DNA of 64,000 nucleotides from Pseudomonas entomophila L48. GTDB lineage: Bacteria; Pseudomonadota; Gammaproteobacteria; Pseudomonadales; Pseudomonadaceae. The position numbers and the translations under genes are program-made. The DNA is taken from the NCBI RefSeq assembly GCF_000026105.1, contig NC_008027.1, positions 4,794,501 to 4,858,500 of the forward strand. Direction: 5' to 3'. The notes beneath the pieces are model-generated. The model was not told the origin of the DNA, made no database searches, and saw only the letters and a program-made list of their open reading frames with translations. Below, piece by piece: positions 32,961-43,643 of the stretch (position 1 is the first letter of the stretch; each line of letters begins with the position of its first letter).

Positions 32961-35611
32961 CGCGCCCTGGCCTGGGCCAGCACCTCTGCCGACAACACGC
33001 CTTGCCGCACCAGGCTGTACAACGCCGCCATGACCACCGCATAGCGATCCACCTCAAAAAAGCGCCGCAGTTGCTGTCGCGTATCGCTGCGCCCGAAGCC
33101 ATCGGTGCCCAGGGTGATATAGGGGGCCTCGACATACTCGGCAATCAGTTGCGGCCAGGCACGCACATAGTCACTGGCGGCGATCACCGGGGCATCCCCT
33201 GCCAGACAACGCCGCAGATGACTGTCCTCCTCCCCGCCAGTCATGGCCTGCCTTCGCGCATCCCGAGCTTCACGCGCGAGTTCGCTGAAACTTGTGACAC
33301 TGAATACCTCGCTATCAATCTGCCACTCCGTCGCCAGCAACTCGCTGGCAGCGATCACTTCACGCAGGATCGCGCCCGATCCCAGCAATAGAACCCGCCC
33401 ACGAGGTTTAAGGGCCTGCTGTACGACATAACGGTACATACCTAACAGCACATCGCCATGCATCGCCTCCGGCAGCGAGGGTTGTGGATAGTTTTCATTC
33501 ATCACCGCCACGTAATGGAACTCGTCACATTGCTCCACCAGCATCCGCCGCGCTGCATGGTCGAGGATTACCGCCAGCTCACCGGCGAAACACGGATCCC
33601 AAGCCCGGCAATTGGGCACCATGGCGGCCATGACCAAGCTGGAGCCGTCCTGGTGCTGCAACCCTTCTCCGCCGAGCGTGGTACGCCCGGCAGTGGCGCC
33701 CAGCAACAGGCCGCGGGCGCGCTGGTCGGCGGCGGCCCAGATCAAGTCGCCGACCCGCTGGAAACCGAACATCGAGTAATAGATGTACACCGGCAGCATC
33801 GGCTCGCCGTGTACTGCGTAGGACGTCGCCGCCGCGACCCAGGACGAGATCGCCCCCGCCTCGGTGATGCCCTCCTCCAGCAACTGGCCGTCGCGCGCTT
33901 CCTTGTAGGCCAGCAACGAGCCGGCATCCTCGGGCTCGTAACATTGGCCTGCCGGCGAGTAGATACCGATCTGGCGGAACAGACTGGCCATGCCGAACGT
34001 ACGTGCCTCGTCGGCGACGATCGGCACCACTCGCGGTCCAAGCCCCGGCACCTTCAGCCAATGGCCCAGCAAACGCACGGCGGCCATGGTGGTGGACATT
34101 TCCTTGCCATCGGCATGAAGGGCGAAGCCGGCGAATGCCTCAAGGCACGGCACCGGCAAGCTGGCGCAATCGCTGCGCCTGACCGGTAGCGGCCCACCCA
34201 ACGCGGCGCGGCGCTGGCGCAGGTAGATCATTTCGGCGCTGTCTTCGGCCGGACGGTAGAAGCGCAGTTGCTCTACCGCCTCGTCGGACAACGGCAGGTG
34301 GAATCGATCTCGGAATGCCCGCAGCGCCTGCACATCCAGCTTCTTGGCCTGGTGGGCGGTCATTCGCGACTCACCCGCGCTGCTCATGCCGTAGCCTTTC
34401 TTGGTCTTGGCCAGGATCACCGTCGGCCGGCCCTTGCAGGCCTTGGCCGCAGCATAGGCGGCATGCAGCTTGCGAAAGTCATGGCCACCGCGTTTAAGAG
34501 TGTTGATCTCCTCGGTGCTCATGTGCGCGACCAGGCGCTGCAGCGCAGGGTCCTGATTGAAGAAGTGTTCCAGGTTGTAGCTGCCATCCTTGGCACCGAG
34601 GGTCTGGAATTGCCCGTCGGGTGTCGCTGCCAGCTGGCGCAACAACGCGTGCTCGTGGTCACGGGCGAACAACGCATCCCACTCCGAGCCCCACAACACC
34701 TTGATCACGTTCCAGCCGGCGCCGCTGAACAGCGCTTCGAGTTCCTGGATGATCTGGCCGTTGCCGCGTACCGGGCCATCCAGGCGTTGCAGGTTGCAGT
34801 TGACGATGAAGGTGAGGTTGTCAAGGCCTTCGCGAGCCGCCAGGGTGAGCCCTGCGGTCGACTCCGGCTCATCCATCTCGCCATCGCCGAACACGCCCCA
34901 CACATGTCGACCCGACGTGTCGAGCAGGCCCCTATGCTGCAGGTAGCGCATGAAGCGGGCCTGGTAGATCGCATTGAGCGGGCCGATCCCCATGGATCCG
35001 GTTGGGAACTGCCAGAAGTCGGGCATCAACCAAGGGTGCGGGTAAGAGCACAGGCCATTGCCTGCGACTTCCTGTCGGTAGTTGGCCAGTTGCTGCTCGG
35101 TGAGCCGCCCTTCGAGGAAGGCGCGGGCGTAAATACCCGGCGCCGAATGTGGCTGGAAGAACACCAGGTCGCCCGTGCGCCGCTCGCCGCCGCTTTCGCC
35201 CCGAAAGAAGTGCTGGAAGCCCACTTCGAAAATTTCTGCTGCCGAGGCGTAGCTGGCGATATGCCCGCCCAGATCGCCATAGGCATGGTTGGCCCGCACC
35301 ACCATGGCCAGGGCATTCCAGCGCAGGATGCCGGTGATGCGCTCGTCCAGTTCAAGATCACCGGGGTAGGCGCCCTGCTGCTCCACCGGCAAGGTGTTGC
35401 GGTAGGCGGAAAATGCCTGGGCCTCGCGCTCCAGCCCCAGTTCCAAGGCATGGGCCTGCAGTCGCTGCAATAAATAGCGCGCCCGCGCCGGGCCGCAATG
35501 GGCCAGGGTGGACTCCAGGGCTTGGCACCACTCGGCGGTTTCCACCGGGTCGTTGTCCAGGTTCACATCATGAGCGGTCAACGGCTCGTTCGGGTTCATC
35601 ATTGCAACCAT
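32921..35611 (-). CDS. mdeB: AceE-like 2-oxoacid dehydrogenase E1 (MdeB-type)
   Basis: Homodimeric thiamine-diphosphate E1, 896 residues. The ThDP motif runs from GDGEMDEPES (242-251) to NCN (271-273). In P. putida the gene after mdeA encodes an AceE homologue reported to act on 2-oxobutyrate, the product of methionine gamma-lyase; this gene fits that by position, 24 bases after mdeA. No E2 or E3 gene is nearby, so it would have to borrow those of the housekeeping complex. Starts at 35602 or 35599 are possible. A housekeeping aceE is the alternative, less likely here. Confidence 0.85.
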   Translation of the reverse strand: MVAMMNPNEPLTAHDVNLDNDPVETAEWCQALESTLAHCGPARARYLLQRLQAHALELGLEREAQAFSAYRNTLPVEQQGAYPGDLELDERITGILRWNALAMVVRANHAYGDLGGHIASYASAAEIFEVGFQHFFRGESGGERRTGDLVFFQPHSAPGIYARAFLEGRLTEQQLANYRQEVAGNGLCSYPHPWLMPDFWQFPTGSMGIGPLNAIYQARFMRYLQHRGLLDTSGRHVWGVFGDGEMDEPESTAGLTLAAREGLDNLTFIVNCNLQRLDGPVRGNGQIIQELEALFSGAGWNVIKVLWGSEWDALFARDHEHALLRQLAATPDGQFQTLGAKDGSYNLEHFFNQDPALQRLVAHMSTEEINTLKRGGHDFRKLHAAYAAAKACKGRPTVILAKTKKGYGMSSAGESRMTAHQAKKLDVQALRAFRDRFHLPLSDEAVEQLRFYRPAEDSAEMIYLRQRRAALGGPLPVRRSDCASLPVPCLEAFAGFALHADGKEMSTTMAAVRLLGHWLKVPGLGPRVVPIVADEARTFGMASLFRQIGIYSPAGQCYEPEDAGSLLAYKEARDGQLLEEGITEAGAISSWVAAATSYAVHGEPMLPVYIYYSMFGFQRVGDLIWAAADQRARGLLLGATAGRTTLGGEGLQHQDGSSLVMAAMVPNCRAWDPCFAGELAVILDHAARRMLVEQCDEFHYVAVMNENYPQPSLPEAMHGDVLLGMYRYVVQQALKPRGRVLLLGSGAILREVIAASELLATEWQIDSEVFSVTSFSELAREARDARRQAMTGGEEDSHLRRCLAGDAPVIAASDYVRAWPQLIAEYVEAPYITLGTDGFGRSDTRQQLRRFFEVDRYAVVMAALYSLVRQGVLSAEVLAQARARYPIGSDEAPWNR

Positions 35612-35635
35612 TGCGCAGGCCTCGTCCGTGGCGGT

Positions 35636-36832
35636 TCAGGCACAAGCCTTCAGGGCCTGGTCGATATCGGCCAGCAGGTCGTCGACGTCTTCGAGGCCCA
35701 CCGACAACCGCACCAACCCTTCCGAGATGCCATGGTGCGCCCGCTCCTGCGGCGTATAGCTGGAGTGAGTCATGCTCGCCGGATGCTGGGCCAGCGACTC
35801 GGCGTCGCCCAGGCTCACCGCCCGGCTGAACAGCTGCAGCGCATTCATGAAGCGCCGCCCCGCCTCTATGCCACCCTTGAGCTCGAAGGCGATCATCCCG
35901 CCCGGCAGGCGCATCTGCCGCTGGGCCAGGGCATACTGGGCGAAGGATGGCAGCCCTGGATAGTTGATCAGTTCCACCTGCGGTTGCCGCGCCAGGTGCT
36001 CGGCCACCTGTTGTGCGTTGGCGCAATGGCGGTCCATGCGCAGGGCCAGGGTCTTTATGCCACGCATCAGCAGCGACGCGTCGTGGGGCGAGAGCACCGC
36101 GCCGGTCATGTCCTTGAGGCCTTCGAGGCGGATCCGGTCGATCAACGCCTTGCGCCCCACCACCAGCCCGGCGGTGATATCGCCATGCCCGGAGAGGTAC
36201 TTGGTGGCCGAGTGCACGACCAGGTCGGCGCCAAGTTCCAGCGGCCGCTGCAGATAGGGCGTGCAGTAAGTATTGTCGACCACGATGTTCAGGTCATGGC
36301 CACGCGTCGCGTCGGCCACGGCGGCGATATCCACCAACTGCATGTTGGGGTTCGCCGGGGTTTCAAAATAAATCATCCGGGTTTTCGGGGTGAGCGCGGC
36401 TTTCAGCGCCTGCAGGTCGTTGAGGTCGACATGGCGGATCTTCACCCCGAATTCGCCGATGCCGTGGTGCAGGTAGGCGAAGGTGCAGCCATACAGCGTT
36501 CGGCCGACGATCAGTTCGTCGCCCGGGCGTAGCAGGGTCCATAGCGTGGAGGTGATGGCGCCCATGCCCGAGGCCAGGGCCAGCCCGGCTTCGCCCCCTT
36601 CGAGCGAGGCCATGCGTTGCTCCAGCAGAGCCAGCGTGGGGTTGGAGATGCGGCTGTAGAAGTGTCCGCCCTCTTCACCAGCAAAGCAGGCAGCGCCGTA
36701 TTCGACGGTGGGAAACGCGTAGGTGGCAGTCTGGTAGACCGGTGGCACCAGCGCGCCGCCGTGTGACAGCGGGTCATAGCCATGGTGGATGGCCCGCGTG
36801 GAAAAACCGGTGTTGTTATTGGAGTCGCGCAT
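35636..36832 (-). CDS. mdeA: L-methionine gamma-lyase
   Basis: PLP enzyme of the Cys/Met metabolism family splitting methionine to methanethiol, ammonia and 2-oxobutyrate. 398 residues, the exact length of the characterised P. putida enzyme. Diagnostic residues are conserved at the same numbers: Tyr 59 and Arg 61, Tyr 114, Cys 116 (which separates this enzyme from cystathionine gamma-lyases and synthases), Asp 186, the PLP lysine 211, and Lys 240/Asp 241. Divergent from mdeR. Confidence 0.95.
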   Translation of the reverse strand: MRDSNNNTGFSTRAIHHGYDPLSHGGALVPPVYQTATYAFPTVEYGAACFAGEEGGHFYSRISNPTLALLEQRMASLEGGEAGLALASGMGAITSTLWTLLRPGDELIVGRTLYGCTFAYLHHGIGEFGVKIRHVDLNDLQALKAALTPKTRMIYFETPANPNMQLVDIAAVADATRGHDLNIVVDNTYCTPYLQRPLELGADLVVHSATKYLSGHGDITAGLVVGRKALIDRIRLEGLKDMTGAVLSPHDASLLMRGIKTLALRMDRHCANAQQVAEHLARQPQVELINYPGLPSFAQYALAQRQMRLPGGMIAFELKGGIEAGRRFMNALQLFSRAVSLGDAESLAQHPASMTHSSYTPQERAHHGISEGLVRLSVGLEDVDDLLADIDQALKACA

Positions 36833-36959
36833 GGCAACAGCCTCGGGTGGTTTGTTATAAGCTTATGCCACTGGGCTGGCGCAATTTTTCCAAACTAGCC
36901 CACCGTTCCTTGTGGTTTTTGAAAGAAAAACAATAAAAATCGAACCGGGAGGGCAAAAC
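36833..36959. promoter_or_regulatory. mdeA-mdeR divergent control region
   Basis: 127 bp, AT-rich relative to its surroundings, separating the two divergent genes. It contains a 10-bp palindrome ATAAGCTTAT (36857-36866), a reasonable half-site pair for an Lrp-type regulator, and a TATAAC on the minus strand inside the same stretch that could be the mdeA -10. No further element is secure. Confidence 0.45.
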
Positions 36960-37439
36960 ATGCCTTCGACCCTAGACCGTACCGACCGCGCCCTGCTGGC
37001 CGCCCTGCAGGACAACGCCCGCCTCACCGTTTCCGAACTCGCCGACCAGGTTGCCCTGACCACTTCGCCCTGCTGGCGACGGGTCAAGCTGCTGGAGGAC
37101 AACGGCTACATCACTGGTTACCAGGCCATTCTCTCGCCCAAGTCGCTGGGTTTTGGCGTGACCGCTTTCGTCAGCATCATGATGGACTCGCACACCAAGG
37201 AGATGGCCCTGGCGTTCGAGCGCCGGCTGATGGAGATCCCCGAGATCGTGTCTTGCCACAACGTGTCAGGGCGCTATGACTTTCTGCTGGAAATCCTGGC
37301 GCGGGACCTGGAGTCGTTTGGGGAATTCACCCGGGAGGTGCTGCAGCGACTTCCTGGGGTGAAGGAGATCTATTCGAGCTTTTCGTACAAGGCGGTGAAG
37401 GAGCGGCGGGTGATTCCGGTGTCCGAGAAACATATCTAG
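36960..37439 (+). CDS. mdeR: Lrp/AsnC family regulator MdeR
   Basis: 159 residues from the ATG at 36960, preceded by GGGAGGG; the frame opens earlier but in non-family sequence. N-terminal helix-turn-helix (LDRTDRALLAALQDNARLTVSELADQV) and C-terminal RAM ligand-binding domain (about 70-150, with VSGRYDFLLEI). In P. putida MdeR is an activator needed for mdeAB; here it is adjacent and divergent in the same way. Confidence 0.9.
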   Translation: MPSTLDRTDRALLAALQDNARLTVSELADQVALTTSPCWRRVKLLEDNGYITGYQAILSPKSLGFGVTAFVSIMMDSHTKEMALAFERRLMEIPEIVSCHNVSGRYDFLLEILARDLESFGEFTREVLQRLPGVKEIYSSFSYKAVKERRVIPVSEKHI

Positions 37440-37445
37440 GGCAGT

Positions 37446-37508
37446 TGTGGGAGCAACTGTCTTGTGCTGGCGGCACGGGCCCTTTCGCCGGCAAAGCCGG
37501 CTCCTACA
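37446..37508. repeat. Degenerate REP pair
   Basis: Right arm TTCGCCGGCAAAGCCGGCTC (to 37508) is intact; the left arm TGTGGGAGCAACTGTCTTGTGC is strongly diverged. Located 3' of mdeR, before the shared terminator. Confidence 0.65.
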
Positions 37509-37540
37509 GGTTTGGCGCTGATACCGCTGCACAGAAATGA

Positions 37541-37565
37541 AAAACCCCGCCGAGGCGGGGTTTTT
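37541..37565. terminator. Bidirectional terminator between mdeR and cysNC
   Basis: Stem CCCCGCC / GGCGGGG (37545-37551 and 37554-37560) flanked by AAAA and TTTTT. Serves both converging genes. Confidence 0.9.
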
Positions 37566-37581
37566 CACATCAGGCCAGCGA

Positions 37582-39483
37582 TCAGATCGCACCGCGCTGG
37601 CGCAGTACATCCAGCACCAACTTGACGCCTTCATCAACACTCAGCGACTGGGTATCGATCACCAGGTCGGCGTCCAGCGGCACATCGAACGGGAAGCTCT
37701 CGCCTGGGATGTTGTCGCCACCGGCTGCATACAAGCCCTGCGGATCGCGCTCGCGGCAGGCCAGCGGCGATGCCTGGACGTAGACGGTAATCAGACGCTC
37801 CTTGCCGATCAGCGCCTTGGCCTGTTCGCGGCCTTCGGCATCCGGGGCGACGAAGGCAGCCAGGGTGAGCAGGCCGGCTTCGTTGAACTGACGCGCCACA
37901 TGGGCGGCACGGCGCCAGTTCTCGGTGCGCCCGGCACGGTCCTGCGGCAGGCCCTTGTTCAGGTCGTGGCGCAGGTTCTGGCCGTCAAGCACGTAGACCG
38001 CGCGGCCCATGTCGAACAGCTTGCGCTCCACGGCATAGGCCAGGGTGCTCTTGCCGGCGCCGGACAGGCCGCTGAACAGCACGGTGGCCGGCTGCTGGCC
38101 GAAACGCAGGGCACGCTCCTCGGTGGCGACGTGGGCCAGCTTGCCATGCTGGCCGGTGCTGCCGTGCGGCAGTACCGGCGGCGCGATGATCATGCCGGCA
38201 CCCACGGTACCGTTGGTCAGGCGGTCGATGACGATGAACGCGCCAGTGGTGCGGTTGCTGTCGTAACCGTCCAGGGCGATGGCGCTGTCCAGCGCGACCT
38301 TGACCCGGCCGATCTCGTTGAGCTGCAACGCGCTGGCGGCGCCCTGCTCAAGGGTGTTCACATCCACTTTGTGGGTGATGCTGGCGATCGAGCCCGGCAC
38401 ATAGCTGGTGGCGCGCTTGATGTCGTACTTCTTGCCCGGAAGCATCGGCTCCTCGGCCATCCACACCAGCATGGCGTCGAACTGGTCGGTTACCGCCGGG
38501 ACGTTGTCGGCATGCACCAGCAAGTCGCCACGGGAGATGTCGATCTCGTCTTCCATGGTCAGTGTGACCGCCTGGCCAGGGCCGGCGTTCTCCAGTTCAC
38601 CTTCGTAAGTGACGATGGACTTGACCCGGCTGCTCTTACCCGACGGCAGCACGACGATTTCGTCGCCCTTGTGCACCACGCCACCGGCGATGGTGCCGGC
38701 GAAGCCGCGGAAGTTCAGGTTCGGGCGGTTGACGTACTGCACCGGGAAACGCAGGTCAGTGACGTTGCGGTCGGCAGCGATCTCGACGGTCTCGAGAATC
38801 TCCATCAGCGCAGGGCCCGTGTACCACGGCGAACGCTCGCTGCGGTTGACCACGTTGTCGCCCTTGAGCGCCGACATGGGCACGAAGTGCAGGCTCGACG
38901 GCTTGAGGTTGATGCCCTCGGCGAACTTCAGGTAGTCAGCCTTGATCGACTCGAAGACCTGCTCGTCGAAGCCCTTGAGGTCCATCTTGTTGACCGCGAC
39001 GACGATGTGCTTGATGCCCAGCAACGAGGCGATGTAGCTGTGTCGACGGGTTTGCGTCTGCACGCCGTAGCGGGCATCGACCAGGATGATCGCCAGGTCG
39101 CAGGTCGAGGCGCCGGTGGCCATGTTGCGGGTGTACTGCTCGTGGCCCGGCGTGTCGGCGATGATGAACTTGCGCTTGGCGGTGGAGAAGTAGCGGTAGG
39201 CGACATCGATGGTGATGCCCTGCTCGCGCTCGGCCTGCAGGCCGTCGACCAGCAGCGCCAGGTCGACCTCTTCACCGGTGGTGCCGGATTTCTTCGAGTC
39301 GCGGGTGATGGCCTCGAGGTGGTCTTCGTAGATCATCTTCGAGTCGTGCAGCAGGCGCCCGATCAGGGTGCTCTTGCCGTCGTCCACGTTGCCGCAGGTG
39401 AGGAAACGCAGCAGTTCTTTGCGCTCATGCTGAGCCAGATAAGCGAGGATGTCTTCGCTGATCAAATCGGATTGGTGCGACAT
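37582..39483 (-). CDS. cysNC: Bifunctional sulfate adenylyltransferase subunit 1 / APS kinase
   Basis: Fused CysN-CysC. 633 residues from the ATG at 39483; the longer open frame runs into the intergenic gap and cysD. The GTPase part has GNVDDGKST (31-39) and [11 protein letters not shown]; it powers ATP sulfurylase with CysD. The APS kinase part occupies roughly 450-633, with P-loop GLSGAGKST at 472-480, and makes PAPS. The fused form is usual in pseudomonads. 16 bases after cysD. Confidence 0.97.
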   Translation of the reverse strand: MSHQSDLISEDILAYLAQHERKELLRFLTCGNVDDGKSTLIGRLLHDSKMIYEDHLEAITRDSKKSGTTGEEVDLALLVDGLQAEREQGITIDVAYRYFSTAKRKFIIADTPGHEQYTRNMATGASTCDLAIILVDARYGVQTQTRRHSYIASLLGIKHIVVAVNKMDLKGFDEQVFESIKADYLKFAEGINLKPSSLHFVPMSALKGDNVVNRSERSPWYTGPALMEILETVEIAADRNVTDLRFPVQYVNRPNLNFRGFAGTIAGGVVHKGDEIVVLPSGKSSRVKSIVTYEGELENAGPGQAVTLTMEDEIDISRGDLLVHADNVPAVTDQFDAMLVWMAEEPMLPGKKYDIKRATSYVPGSIASITHKVDVNTLEQGAASALQLNEIGRVKVALDSAIALDGYDSNRTTGAFIVIDRLTNGTVGAGMIIAPPVLPHGSTGQHGKLAHVATEERALRFGQQPATVLFSGLSGAGKSTLAYAVERKLFDMGRAVYVLDGQNLRHDLNKGLPQDRAGRTENWRRAAHVARQFNEAGLLTLAAFVAPDAEGREQAKALIGKERLITVYVQASPLACRERDPQGLYAAGGDNIPGESFPFDVPLDADLVIDTQSLSVDEGVKLVLDVLRQRGAI

Positions 39484-39499
39484 GGAGTAACCCTGAAAA

Positions 39500-40417
39500 T
39501 TAGAAGTAGCCCTGACGTTTCTTGTCTTCCATGGAACCGGCGCCATCGTGGTCGATGACTCGGCCCTGGCGCTCGGAAGTGCGCGTCAGGAGCATTTCCT
39601 GAATGATGTCGGTCAGCGTTTCGGCTTCCGACTCGACAGCCCCCGTCAACGGGTAGCAGCCAAGGGTGCGGAAGCGCACTTTCTTCTTGACGATGCGCGC
39701 CTTCTCCTCGTCGCTGAGGTGCTCGAGGATGCGCTCGTCGTCGATCATGATCAGGGTGCCGTTCTTCTCGATCACTTCACGCTCGGCGGCGAAGTACAGC
39801 GGCACGATCGGGATGCCTTCGAGGTAGATGTACTGCCAGATGTCCAGCTCGGTCCAGTTCGACAGCGGGAACACGCGGATCGACTCGCCCTTGTTGACCT
39901 TGCCGTTGTAGATGTTCCACAGCTCCGGGCGCTGGTTCTTCGGGTCCCAGCGGTGCTTGCTGTCACGGAACGAGTAGACGCGCTCTTTGGCCCGCGACTT
40001 CTCTTCGTCGCGGCGCGCGCCACCGAAGGCGGCGTCGAAGCCATGCTTGTCCAGCGCCTGCTTCAGGCCCTGGGTCTTCATGATGTCGGTGTGCTTGGAG
40101 CTGCCATGGGTGAAGGGGTTGATGCCCTGCGCCACCCCTTCCGGGTTGACGTGGGTGATCAGCTCCAGGCCCATCTCTTCGACCATCTTGTCGCGGAAGC
40201 GGTACATCTCCTGGAACTTCCACTGGGTGTCGACGTGCATTACCGGGAACGGCAGCTTGCCCGGGAAGAACGCCTTGCGCGCCAGGTGCAGCATGACCGC
40301 GGAATCCTTGCCGATCGAGTACAGCATCACCGGGTTGTCGAACTCGGCGGCCACCTCGCGGATGATGTGGATGCTCTCCGCCTCCAGCTGTTTCAAGTGC
40401 GTCAGATTGTCGACCAT
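39500..40417 (-). CDS. cysD: Sulfate adenylyltransferase subunit 2
   Basis: Catalytic subunit of ATP sulfurylase, making APS from sulfate and ATP. 305 residues; PP-loop SIGKDS at 34-39, and the C-terminal end with [20 protein letters not shown] typical of CysD. First gene of cysDNC. A small inverted repeat ACGGCC/GGCCGT at 40445-40460 lies in its leader. Confidence 0.97.
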   Translation of the reverse strand: MVDNLTHLKQLEAESIHIIREVAAEFDNPVMLYSIGKDSAVMLHLARKAFFPGKLPFPVMHVDTQWKFQEMYRFRDKMVEEMGLELITHVNPEGVAQGINPFTHGSSKHTDIMKTQGLKQALDKHGFDAAFGGARRDEEKSRAKERVYSFRDSKHRWDPKNQRPELWNIYNGKVNKGESIRVFPLSNWTELDIWQYIYLEGIPIVPLYFAAEREVIEKNGTLIMIDDERILEHLSDEEKARIVKKKVRFRTLGCYPLTGAVESEAETLTDIIQEMLLTRTSERQGRVIDHDGAGSMEDKKRQGYF

Positions 40418-40563
40418 GGCTACTCACGAAAAACGATCTTATGGACGGCCTGCGGGCCGTGTTCGAGCGAGCCACTTTATCACAGCGCCTGATTCTATTT
40501 AGGAGGCTGCCTAGATCGAAAAGGTCTAATGATATGACTGGGGGTTTGGGGCTTTGCGGCCGG

Positions 40564-40627
40564 TTCGCCGGCAAGCCGGCTCCTACAGGTACGGTACAAA
40601 TCCCGTAGGAGCCGGCTTGCCGGCGAA
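40564..40627. repeat. REP pair (core GCCGGCTTGCCGGC)
   Basis: Arms at 40564-40586 and 40605-40627 are perfect 23-base inverted copies. Located upstream of cysD and downstream of the Nif3 gene, between tandem minus-strand genes. Confidence 0.88.
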
Positions 40628-40640
40628 CTGCCCCAGACCG

Positions 40641-41399
40641 TCAGATCGGGTTCGGGCAATCGATGAACAGGTGCTCGACCGCGAACCGCCGCGCCAGGTA
40701 ATCGCCCAGCGCCTGCACGCCATAGCGCTCGGTGGCGTGGTGCCCGGCAGCGATGAAACTGATGCCGTTCTCGCGGGCGCTGTGGAAGGTTTGCTCGGAT
40801 GCCTCACCACTGATGAACAGGTCGACGCCGGCGGCGATGGCAGTGTCGATGTAGCCCTGCCCACCCCCGGTGCACCACCCCACCCGGCGAATCATCCGCT
40901 CGCCCTCGACCACCAGCGGCTCACGCCCGAGCGCCTCCTGCACGCGGCGTGCGAAGTCGCGCGCCGACAGCGGTTCGGCCAGTGAACCGACCAGGCCAAC
41001 CACCTTGGGGTTGTTCGGGTCCAGTGGCCCCTCGACGGTGATGTCCAGCTGGCGCGCCAGCTGCACGTTGTTGCCCACCTCCGGGTGCACGTCCAGCGGC
41101 AGGTGGTAGGCCAGCAGGCTGATGTCGTGCTTGAGCAGGGTCTTCAGGCGGCGTTGCTTGATACCGGTAATGCACGGGTTCTCGCCTTTCCAGAAGTAGC
41201 CGTGGTGCACCAGCACCAGGTCGGCGTCGGCCTCCACGGCGGCGTCCAGCAGCGCCTGGCTGGCGGTGACGCCACTGACGATGCGGCTGACCTGGGGGCG
41301 GCCCTCGACTTGCAGGCCATTGGGGCAGTAGTCCTGGATCTTCGCGCTGGCCAGGTAGCGCTCGGCTTCCTCGACCAGGGTATTGAGGGCGACGGCCAT
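40641..41399 (-). CDS. Nif3-like dinuclear metal center protein (YbgI family)
   Basis: 252 residues from the ATG at 41399, which has GAGGAG 9 bases upstream; the frame extends further up but overlaps the algW promoter region. Conserved metal-ligand histidines and Asp occur in VLVHHGYFW (65-66) and AYHLPLDVH (99-105), and in a C-terminal AGHHATERYG. Family often annotated as GTP cyclohydrolase 1 type 2, but the physiological function is not firm. Divergent from algW. Confidence 0.92.
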   Translation of the reverse strand: MAVALNTLVEEAERYLASAKIQDYCPNGLQVEGRPQVSRIVSGVTASQALLDAAVEADADLVLVHHGYFWKGENPCITGIKQRRLKTLLKHDISLLAYHLPLDVHPEVGNNVQLARQLDITVEGPLDPNNPKVVGLVGSLAEPLSARDFARRVQEALGREPLVVEGERMIRRVGWCTGGGQGYIDTAIAAGVDLFISGEASEQTFHSARENGISFIAAGHHATERYGVQALGDYLARRFAVEHLFIDCPNPI

Positions 41400-41636
41400 G
41401 AAAAATCTCCTCGGATTCGGCGTTGCGGCTGGGCGCGAGGCCCTATAATGGCCGCCATTATGGGCCGTCGCCGGTTTCGGGGAAACCGGCGGCAGTTGCC
41501 TGGGGGCAGCCATTCGCGGTTTAAGCACGCACCGCGATTCCAGCCGTCGCCGATCGACTTTTTCAGGTGTATGATCGCGCGCGCTCGCCCCCGGGTCGTA
41601 CTGACATGGCCCCCGCCCTACTCCCAGGATTCATTC

Positions 41637-42797
<1,161 letters not shown>

Positions 42798-42805
42798 AAC
42801 CTGGG

Positions 42806-42857
42806 TTCGCCGGCAAGCCGGCTCCTACAATCCCGTAGGAGCCGGCTTGCCGGCGAA
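42806..42857. repeat. REP pair between algW and aapP
   Basis: Tight inverted pair (arms 42806-42828 and 42835-42857, 6-base spacer) with the GCCGGCTTGCCGGC core. It forms the whole space between two convergent genes, with no other terminator. Confidence 0.88.
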
Positions 42858-42868
42858 CCTCTGTCACA

Positions 42869-43633
42869 TCAATGCAGGATCTGGCTCAGGAACAGCTTGG
42901 TCCGATCACTGCGCGGCCGGTCGAAGAAATCATCCGGCGCGGCCTGCTCGACGATCTCGCCCTTGTCCATGAAGATCACCCGGTTCGCCACGGTCCGGGC
43001 AAAGCCCATTTCGTGGGTTACGCAGAGCATGGTCATGCCGTCCTCGGCCAGGCTGACCATGGTGTCGAGCACCTCCTTGACCATTTCCGGGTCCAGCGCC
43101 GACGTGGGTTCGTCGAACAGCATGATCTTCGGTTTCATGCACAGCGCCCGGGCAATCGCCACGCGCTGCTGCTGACCACCGGACAACTGCCCCGGGTACT
43201 TGTGCGCCTGCTCCGGAATGCGCACGCGTTCGAGAAAGTGCATGGCAATTTCCTCGGCCTTGCGCCGCGGCATCTTGCGCACCCACATCGGTGCCAGGGT
43301 GCAGTTCTCGAGAATGCTCAAGTGGGGGAACAGGTTGAAGTGCTGGAACACCATGCCCACCTCGCGGCGGATCGCCTCGATCTGCTTGAGGTCGTTGGTC
43401 AGCTCCACGCCATCGACGACGATGCGCCCCTGCTGGTGCTCCTCAAGGCGGTTGAGGCAACGGATGGTGGTCGACTTGCCCGAGCCGGACGGCCCGCACA
43501 GCACGATACGCTCGCCCTGACGCACGTTCAGGTTGATGTCCTTGAGCACATGGAACTGGCCATACCACTTGTTTACGCCCTGCATCTGGATGATGCCTTC
43601 GGGGCCAGCAGGCTGCTTGATCGCTTCACTCAT
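42869..43633 (-). CDS. aapP: Amino acid ABC transporter ATP-binding protein AapP
   Basis: 254-residue polar-amino-acid-type ATPase: Walker [10 protein letters not shown] (47-55), signature LSGGQQQR (150-157), Walker B MLFDEP (171-176), H-loop in CVTHEM. Last gene of aapJQMP, 10 bases after aapM. Confidence 0.95.
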   Translation of the reverse strand: MSEAIKQPAGPEGIIQMQGVNKWYGQFHVLKDINLNVRQGERIVLCGPSGSGKSTTIRCLNRLEEHQQGRIVVDGVELTNDLKQIEAIRREVGMVFQHFNLFPHLSILENCTLAPMWVRKMPRRKAEEIAMHFLERVRIPEQAHKYPGQLSGGQQQRVAIARALCMKPKIMLFDEPTSALDPEMVKEVLDTMVSLAEDGMTMLCVTHEMGFARTVANRVIFMDKGEIVEQAAPDDFFDRPRSDRTKLFLSQILH

Positions 43634-43643
43634 TTCGAAACTC

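Noticed and set aside
37537..39558. 673-codon plus-strand open frame opposite cysNC
   Set aside because: Pure shadow of cysNC; no start signal and no recognisable domain.
41085..41636. 184-codon upstream extension of algW
   Set aside because: It is antisense to the Nif3 gene; the membrane anchor that belongs at the AlgW N-terminus starts at 41637.
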